From the NCBI GenBank assembly GCA_903913645.1, contig CAIWMA010000196.1:1-36848 (forward strand): a stretch of DNA of 36,848 nucleotides. Reading direction: 5' to 3'. Positions within the stretch are counted from its first letter, which is position 1. Each line of letters begins with the position of its first letter. A program made the position numbers and the translations under genes. The notes below the pieces were generated by a model. That model searched no databases. It saw only the letters and a list, made by a program, of their open reading frames with translations, and was not told the origin of the DNA. Of this stretch, positions 31,920 through 36,848 are shown piece after piece. This DNA is from an uncultured Bacteroidales bacterium. GTDB taxonomy: Bacteria; Bacteroidota; Bacteroidia; Bacteroidales; UBA4417.

Positions 31920-33857
31920 ATGAAAAGATGTATTATAAAGATTCTCAAATCCAATATATATATTCTGACGTACTTGCTACTTCCTTTATCTCTTGCTGCC
32001 CAAACCTTTGATTTTGGATGGAGCGGAACCGAACTGGTACCAGCTTCCACTTTCCTGAATCCCGCTAAATGGACCACCAATGTCCCAAATGCAGCGTTAG
32101 GTGACAAGAGTATTGTTACTGCCAGTGCCGACACCTTAAAGCTGAACTGGACCTTTGGAACAGGAAATCGCGGTAAATGGTCGCAGTGCTACCTGTATTT
32201 ATCAACACCGATTTCTCTGGCAAACTATGATCTTTTCAGTTTTAACCTGAAAGGTATGCCCAACAACGGAACTGTAGGTTTTGAATTAAAATTTGAAGAT
32301 GGCAGCCACCAGGCCGTTGTACGCTGGGAAGGACTGGCCGGGCTCAATCGCTGGGCAAATAAAATATCTGCGGCGAAAAAGCAATTCGAAAATTCAGCAG
32401 TGATGAACTGGAGCAGCGTAAAGGTGATCTCACTTTCTGTTTATGCACAGGCTTCGGATCAATATGTTAACACGGATCAAGGTTCGCTAAGTATTTACAA
32501 CCTGGCTGGCACCAGTATGGCTGGCTGGACACGGGCCGGTTCGCAGGAATTTATTAATCCCGCCGATTTTGTCACTATCAAAGAAAATGCGATTCAGGCT
32601 ATTGTAAACAGGCAAAAATCCACAGGGCTGCTCACAACCTGGGCTGAGGATGGCACTTCGTGGTTGTACGGGCAAGGACTAGCTTTGAAAGCACTAAGTA
32701 ATGAAGGCAATTGGAACCAGGGAGCACCAAATAATTCAGCAGCCATTTCGGCCGAAAAGCTTGCATTGTTTCTGATCAACCACCAGCAACCGGAAGGCTA
32801 CTGGCCGCGAGCGTGGAATTCTTTAACAGGTGCAATTACAGTTCTGAGAGAAGCCGATGGCACCATTTGGATGGGCGACTTTCCATGGATCATAACAGGT
32901 TTACAGAGTTATTATAAAAAAAGCGGAGATGAGCGGGTTAAACCGGCTTTGCAAAAAGCAATGGCGTTACTCAAAAACCTTATCCTGTCTGATGGTAAAT
33001 TCATGACGGTAAATCCTGCAAACGGCACTACGTACGAGGTTGCCAGTTGCGAAGCTTATGCAGCTGCCATACTAAGTCTCTACGAATCAGGCGAAATTGT
33101 GCTTGCTGATAAGATGTACAATTATATCAGCATTAATGGCTGGGATTCTGCGTTGCACTGCTGGCGAGAAGCCACTACTTCGGACCGCATAGTTCTGTTT
33201 GCCAATACATGGATGTCGTATTACCTTTTCCAAAAAGGAGAAACTCAAAAAGGATTGGATGCGATGTCACTCACTGGCAAAGTACTTTATACAAATGGGA
33301 ACGGAGAGTTACACGGCATGGATGGCATTGTTCCGCTGGCAGTCTGGTACGAGGGTACACTTTCTTATATTTCTGCCGGTGGCCCGGGAAGCATTTCGTT
33401 GTTCGAAGAAATCCGTACCCATATTCACACCGACGGCATGGTTTCGCATTATAACGAAAGCCTGGGAGGAATTGGTGGTATCTGGGCTGAGAATTGGCAC
33501 AGTCTCGATGGCACATCCTGGCTCTATTTTACAACTTCCGGCAAATCGCCTTTTGATGTGTTGGAAGGCATTCCGGTTGGATTAAATCTCCTGCCGACCA
33601 AGCAGGGCACAAATCATTTCAGTATTACAAATTCACAGACCGGTGAACTCAAAATAACACCACTCATACCTATACCGAAAGCTATCAATGTTCGTGTGTT
33701 CCAATCAGACGGGCGTTTGCTTGCCGAAAGAAAAGTTCCTGCCAATTCTGGAGAATCAACCATACCTATTCCTCTTAACAGCAGGGGTGGGAAAGTTGTA
33801 TTAGTTCAGATTATTGGCTTTGAAGAGATGGAGAGCTACCCTGTTTACATAAACTAA
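31920..33857 (+). CDS. Secreted (alpha/alpha)-toroid glycosidase-like protein
   Basis: A 645-residue exported protein. A signal peptide (ILTYLLLPLSLAAQ) is followed by a beta-sandwich segment (about 30-200) resembling a galactose-binding/CBM module (YDLFSFNLKGMPNNGTVGFELKFEDGSHQAVVRWEG). Residues about 210-555 are a helical region with repeated aromatic and acidic loops (WAEDGTSWLYGQGLALKAL, EGYWPRAWNSLTGA, DGTIWMGDFPWIITGL, ENWHSLDGTSWLYF), like six-hairpin glycosidases. A final beta domain (about 570-645, AINVRVFQSDGRLLAERKVP) recalls type IX secretion sorting domains. The exact family is not recognised; catalytic acids cannot be assigned. The ATG at 31920 is used instead of the TTG at 31905. 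The neighbouring convergent GH35 gene supports a role in glycan breakdown. Confidence 0.75.
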   Translation: MKRCIIKILKSNIYILTYLLLPLSLAAQTFDFGWSGTELVPASTFLNPAKWTTNVPNAALGDKSIVTASADTLKLNWTFGTGNRGKWSQCYLYLSTPISLANYDLFSFNLKGMPNNGTVGFELKFEDGSHQAVVRWEGLAGLNRWANKISAAKKQFENSAVMNWSSVKVISLSVYAQASDQYVNTDQGSLSIYNLAGTSMAGWTRAGSQEFINPADFVTIKENAIQAIVNRQKSTGLLTTWAEDGTSWLYGQGLALKALSNEGNWNQGAPNNSAAISAEKLALFLINHQQPEGYWPRAWNSLTGAITVLREADGTIWMGDFPWIITGLQSYYKKSGDERVKPALQKAMALLKNLILSDGKFMTVNPANGTTYEVASCEAYAAAILSLYESGEIVLADKMYNYISINGWDSALHCWREATTSDRIVLFANTWMSYYLFQKGETQKGLDAMSLTGKVLYTNGNGELHGMDGIVPLAVWYEGTLSYISAGGPGSISLFEEIRTHIHTDGMVSHYNESLGGIGGIWAENWHSLDGTSWLYFTTSGKSPFDVLEGIPVGLNLLPTKQGTNHFSITNSQTGELKITPLIPIPKAINVRVFQSDGRLLAERKVPANSGESTIPIPLNSRGGKVVLVQIIGFEEMESYPVYIN

Positions 33858-33872
33858 CTTCGCTAATCAATG

Positions 33873-33948
33873 ACCCTGCCGCAAGCGGACGGGGTATGAA
33901 AGGCCCAACGCACAAGGCGAAAAAGGTATCGCCGCAAGCGGTGGGGAA
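33873..33948. repeat. Two CCGCAAGCGG palindromic elements
   Basis: CCGCAAGCGG occurs at 33879-33888 and again at 33932-33941. The first lies in a longer hairpin, ACCCTG-CCGC-AA-GCGG-A-CGGGGT (33873-33895), with one bulge. The second has GGCGA/TCGCC (33916-33920 and 33929-33933 approximately) beside it. No T-run follows in either direction, so they are not ordinary terminators. They lie between two convergent glycan genes. Confidence 0.55.
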
Positions 33949-34053
33949 TTTAACCCTAAAAAGATTAAATCATCAACAAAAAAACTTTTGATCCTTTAAA
34001 GACGAAAATTGTGGTCCAGAATTTGTGAAATTGTGATCTGAAATTAAAAGGAA

Positions 34054-35913
34054 CTATTTCAGGTGTAGTTCATCCAGAATAGGAGTTGCAAGGCTGCTGA
34101 TTTCCGAATGCAAAACATCGTTCAATTGTTCAAAAATAACAATTTCATTTTCTCCTTTTTTAAGCCAGACGCCGGGAACAAATAAGGTTTGCTGTGGTCC
34201 CAAATGCCAGTAGCGGCCTAGGTTATGTCCATTGATAAAAACAATGCCTTTACCCCAGCTACGCATATCCAGGAAAGTGTCCCCGGTTTGTTTCAATAAA
34301 AATTTCGCGGAATAAAATGTCGGCCTTCCTTTAATGTTTTTACCAGTGTATGAGCTAAGATTAGGTTTTACATCCAAAGGGAATTTGTACATCTGCCAGT
34401 TCCCTGAAATTTCACTTCCATTAATCACAACAGGACTGATAATACCTTTGAGGTTATGTATAATTTCGGAACCATAATTAATGCGACCCATATTTTCGAC
34501 CAGAATTTCGAGCGTTGCATTAACCGGAATATCAATATCCATTGAATAATTTTTAAAATAGCGGTTGAGTTCGCCCACTTTCTCGCCATTTACATATACT
34601 ATTGCAAAATCCCTCAATCCATTTATTTCGAGTTTTCCTTTTACAGGTAGCTGAAACTTCCTGGAATACAAAACATAACCATAGCCTTGATTTAAATCTT
34701 CGAACGTTAACAGCTGATCATTTACTATAGGTTTGATTTTCGCCTTAAGTGCAGAAATATCAACAGCTTTTGTAAACTTAATAGAAGGTATGACGATTAC
34801 CGGAAAGGCAGCAGGTATTTCAGGAATTGTGGCACTCACATACTTTTTGAGTTCATCACGGATTGCGTGATATTTGGGTGTGGCCCAGCCTGCCTCGCTA
34901 ATGGGAGCATCGTAATCGTAACTTGTGATATCCGGCTGTATATCATGATTTTTATCGTAGTTGGCTCCGCTCGAAAATCCAAAATTAGTACCTCCATGAA
35001 CCATGTAATAATTAAATGAAACTCCCGAATCAAGGTACTTTCTCATCTGGTATACAACCGTTTCAACCGAAACTTTCTCAAAAGGCTCAGCCCAATGATC
35101 GAGCCAGCCTGGGTAAAATTCAGCCACCATATATGGCCCTTTGTTGTCGTGAAACTGATTTACAACCTTCTTCAGCTTATCTACATCATCTTCGCCATTG
35201 GCCGTCGGCATGGCACCTTCGATGGCTCCGCCTTCGATTAACCAGCTTCCATCGGAAGTAAATAATGGCACCTCCACACCCGCTTTCAACAATTGCTCTT
35301 TTATGGCACGGCTGTATATTTTATGCTCCGCCAAAGGAATATCCTTCCGTTGTGCCACATACGATCCGAATTCGTTCTCCGCCTGTATCATAATTATCGG
35401 CCCGCCTCTTGTAACCTGCAAATCCTTAACCTGCTCAACAAGCTTGGCTATATACACATTGCACGAATCCAGAAATGGCTTATTGTTGGTTCGGATAACT
35501 AAATCCTTGTTTTTTTGCAGCCACCAGGGGTAACCGCCAAATTCCCATTCAGCGCAGGCATAAGGTCCGGGGCGCAAAATCACCATCAGCCCTTCGTCTC
35601 CTGCCAACTTAATAAATTCCCGGATATTACGGTCACCTGTAGTAAAATCCCATACGCCGGGCGCTGTTTCATGGAAATTCCAGAAAACATAAGTAGCCAC
35701 AGCATTCAGGCCCATCGCTTTTATCATCTGCAGGCGTTGTTTCCAGTATTCATGAGGAACACGTGCAAAATGCATTTCACCGCTGTGGATTTTTACGGGC
35801 TTGCCATCGTACATGAATTCACCATCACTGATTGCGAAGGAATGGTTGGATTGGGCATTCACTGATGAGAAAATGCATGGAATTAGTAGAAGGAAAAGAA
35901 TCCATTTTTTCAT
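34054..35913 (-). CDS. Beta-galactosidase, glycoside hydrolase family 35
   Basis: A 619-residue exported GH35 enzyme that removes terminal beta-galactose. A signal peptide (KKWILFLLLIPCIFSSVNA) is followed by the TIM barrel with IHSGEMHFARVPHEYW, RPGPYACAEWEFGGYPWWL, the acid/base Glu181 in IQAENEFGSY and the nucleophile Glu265 in MVAEFYPGWLDHW, then YYMVHGGTNFGF. The C-terminal part (about 390-600) has the jelly-roll domains with FINGHNLGRYWHLGPQQTLFVPGVWLKKGENEIVIFE. A TATTTTTA element (35940-35947, minus strand) resembles a -7 box. It is convergent with the toroid protein; no SusC/SusD pair is present in the window. Confidence 0.95.
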   Translation of the reverse strand: MKKWILFLLLIPCIFSSVNAQSNHSFAISDGEFMYDGKPVKIHSGEMHFARVPHEYWKQRLQMIKAMGLNAVATYVFWNFHETAPGVWDFTTGDRNIREFIKLAGDEGLMVILRPGPYACAEWEFGGYPWWLQKNKDLVIRTNNKPFLDSCNVYIAKLVEQVKDLQVTRGGPIIMIQAENEFGSYVAQRKDIPLAEHKIYSRAIKEQLLKAGVEVPLFTSDGSWLIEGGAIEGAMPTANGEDDVDKLKKVVNQFHDNKGPYMVAEFYPGWLDHWAEPFEKVSVETVVYQMRKYLDSGVSFNYYMVHGGTNFGFSSGANYDKNHDIQPDITSYDYDAPISEAGWATPKYHAIRDELKKYVSATIPEIPAAFPVIVIPSIKFTKAVDISALKAKIKPIVNDQLLTFEDLNQGYGYVLYSRKFQLPVKGKLEINGLRDFAIVYVNGEKVGELNRYFKNYSMDIDIPVNATLEILVENMGRINYGSEIIHNLKGIISPVVINGSEISGNWQMYKFPLDVKPNLSSYTGKNIKGRPTFYSAKFLLKQTGDTFLDMRSWGKGIVFINGHNLGRYWHLGPQQTLFVPGVWLKKGENEIVIFEQLNDVLHSEISSLATPILDELHLK

Positions 35914-35994
35914 AGGGTTGCACTTTTATTAAACTGGTGTAAAAATAGAAGATATTTAGAAACATTTAAAATTGCTTTTATATAGATACAAAAA

Positions 35995-36090
35995 GGGCGA
36001 GGGGCGAATGGGCGAATGTCTAAAAAGCCCTAAATTATACGCTTCGATTGAGATTTCTTTCATCTTCGGTCCTCCGTCTTCCAACCTCTA
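35995..36090. repeat. Heptamer-period arrays upstream of cysC
   Basis: GGGCGAG, GGGCGAAT, GGGCGAAT (35995-36017) and TCTTCGG, TCCTCCG, TCTTCCA, ACCTCTA (36063-36090). The first is a 7/8-base period, the second a strict 7. The 299-base gap between the GH35 gene and cysC otherwise contains only promoter elements at its two ends. Confidence 0.6.
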
Positions 36091-36178
36091 CATTGATTGA
36101 GTGAATAGATTTGGCAAACTTAAATTGTATCCAAACTAAATATTCAATCAGTAACCTAAGTTGTCAATATGATTTTAC

Positions 36179-36186
36179 TATTTTTG
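36179..36186 (+). promoter_or_regulatory. -7 promoter element for cysC
   Basis: TATTTTTG is an exact TAnnTTTG match, with an expected leader of about 20 bases to the ATG at 36213. It lies inside the longer open frame that begins at 36111 and so supports the later start. Confidence 0.55.
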
Positions 36187-36212
36187 CGGAAAGAAGTATT
36201 ATTCAAAACGGT

Positions 36213-36752
36213 ATGGAAGAAATGAGTGTTGGCAAAATAATCTGGTTGTATGGACGTCCTTGTTCAGGAAAAACGACTCTTTCCACATCCATAGCTGAAA
36301 TTTTAAAAAAAGATGGCAAACAGGTTATAATTCTTGACGGTGATGACCTCCGCAACGGGATTAACAGCGATTTAGGCTATTCACTTGATGATCGCCATGA
36401 AAACATAAGAAGAGTGTCGGAAATAGCCCGGATACTGGCAAAGCAGGGTTATTGGGCTCTGTGTTCCTTTGTTACTCCAACCAGGGAATTACGTGAACTT
36501 GTGAGGCAAATAAACAATGAATCGGATCTGATCATGCTTAATATCCAGGCTTCATTGGAAGTGTGCATAAACAGAGATGTAAAAGGTCATTATAAAAAGG
36601 CAAAAATGCATAATCTTTCGGACTTCACGGGAATCAGTTCGCCGTTTGAAGAGCCGCTTACGTTTGAAAATACAATTGACACTGATAAATTGGGTGTTGA
36701 AGAAGCTACAATCGAATGTATTAAACTGATAACGAATCAGAACAATATCTGA
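36213..36752 (+). CDS. cysC: Adenylylsulfate (APS) kinase
   Basis: Phosphorylates APS to PAPS, the donor for sulfation and for sulfate assimilation. The 179 residues show the P-loop GRPCSGKTTL (residues 14-23), the LDGDDLR segment (41-47) that binds APS, and RDVKGHYKKA and DFTGISSPFEEP near 121-148, which are characteristic. In the position of the E. coli phospho-acceptor serine (FISPxR) this protein has Thr88 (FVTPTR). The P-loop has Arg-Pro-Cys instead of the common Ser-Gly/Ala. The frame extends to a TTG at 36111, but the promoter and domain boundary favour the ATG at 36213 (ATG at 36222 also possible). No ATP sulfurylase is in the window. Confidence 0.92.
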   Translation: MEEMSVGKIIWLYGRPCSGKTTLSTSIAEILKKDGKQVIILDGDDLRNGINSDLGYSLDDRHENIRRVSEIARILAKQGYWALCSFVTPTRELRELVRQINNESDLIMLNIQASLEVCINRDVKGHYKKAKMHNLSDFTGISSPFEEPLTFENTIDTDKLGVEEATIECIKLITNQNNI

Positions 36753-36848
36753 CAAAATAAGCTTTGGCAGGCATTGCATTTTTGAATACACCCTTTCGGT
36801 TTATTCTGCTATTGATATCCTTGCCTGAATTTTTTGCAGGTGCATTTC
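36753..36848. other. Window edge, no supported gene
   Basis: The last 96 bases hold an open plus-strand frame after a stop at 36758-36760 that could start at a TTG (36764) and read MAGIAFLNTPFRFILLLISL, a hydrophobic N-terminus. They also hold a minus-strand frame ending in LQKIQARISIAE with TAA. Neither can be decided without the next sequence. Confidence 0.3.

Noticed and set aside
36764-36848. A possible hydrophobic protein starting at TTG 36764
   Set aside because: Only 28 codons are visible, with a rare start codon and an equally plausible minus-strand frame; it was not called as a gene.

Overview
The window looks like chromosomal DNA of an uncultured member of the Bacteroidota, most likely Bacteroidales-like. 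Three observations support this. Start codons lack strong Shine-Dalgarno sequences, and promoter elements of the form TAnnTTTG sit just upstream of several genes. Many genes belong to families typical of the phylum: GlmM of the Bacteroidota type, DUF2851, DUF493, DUF4342, LysM plus type I periplasmic-binding fusions, and ZapA next to 6S RNA and RNase Y. I see no rRNA, tRNA, insertion sequence, prophage or CRISPR array.

Layout. Bases 1-6.5 kb hold the end of recR, a pirin, a small ribbon-helix-helix-like protein, glmM (minus), a TPR protein, a DedA membrane protein, aroE, a thiamine-binding MTH1187-type protein and a DUF4342 protein. Bases 6.7-9.3 kb form a zinc/manganese ABC transporter operon (znuA-znuC-znuB), followed by a SanA-like protein. 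Bases 10-15 kb carry a LysM/periplasmic-binding protein, guaA, a small beta-barrel protein and peptidase E. Bases 15.3-23 kb carry a drug/metabolite exporter, a TPR membrane protein, a ComEA-like protein, two amino-acid permeases in tandem and DUF2851. Bases 23.3-25.8 kb are a cell-envelope/RNA block: a small coiled-coil protein, zapA, a 6S RNA with a near-perfect closing stem, and rny. Bases 25.9-30.4 kb hold a YciB-like/NUDIX fusion, DUF493, a purine nucleoside phosphorylase, a lipoprotein, a two-gene DUF3820 unit and an exported isochorismatase-fold hydrolase. Bases 30.7-36.8 kb contain a secreted protein built from 29-residue repeats, a secreted toroid glycosidase-like protein, a GH35 beta-galactosidase and an adenylylsulfate kinase.

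Most genes are housekeeping. Three things stand out. First, many gene boundaries carry short degenerate arrays with a strict 7-base period (GGATTTG/CCTAAAT-like), sometimes running into the last codons of a gene. Second, three genes have a TAnnTTTG element placed so that transcription should begin at the start codon, suggesting leaderless mRNAs. Third, the secreted repeat protein at 30757-31674 keeps its repeat sequence at the protein level while its codons have diverged. No function could be assigned to that protein. Product calls rest on recalled family motifs; no database search was run.
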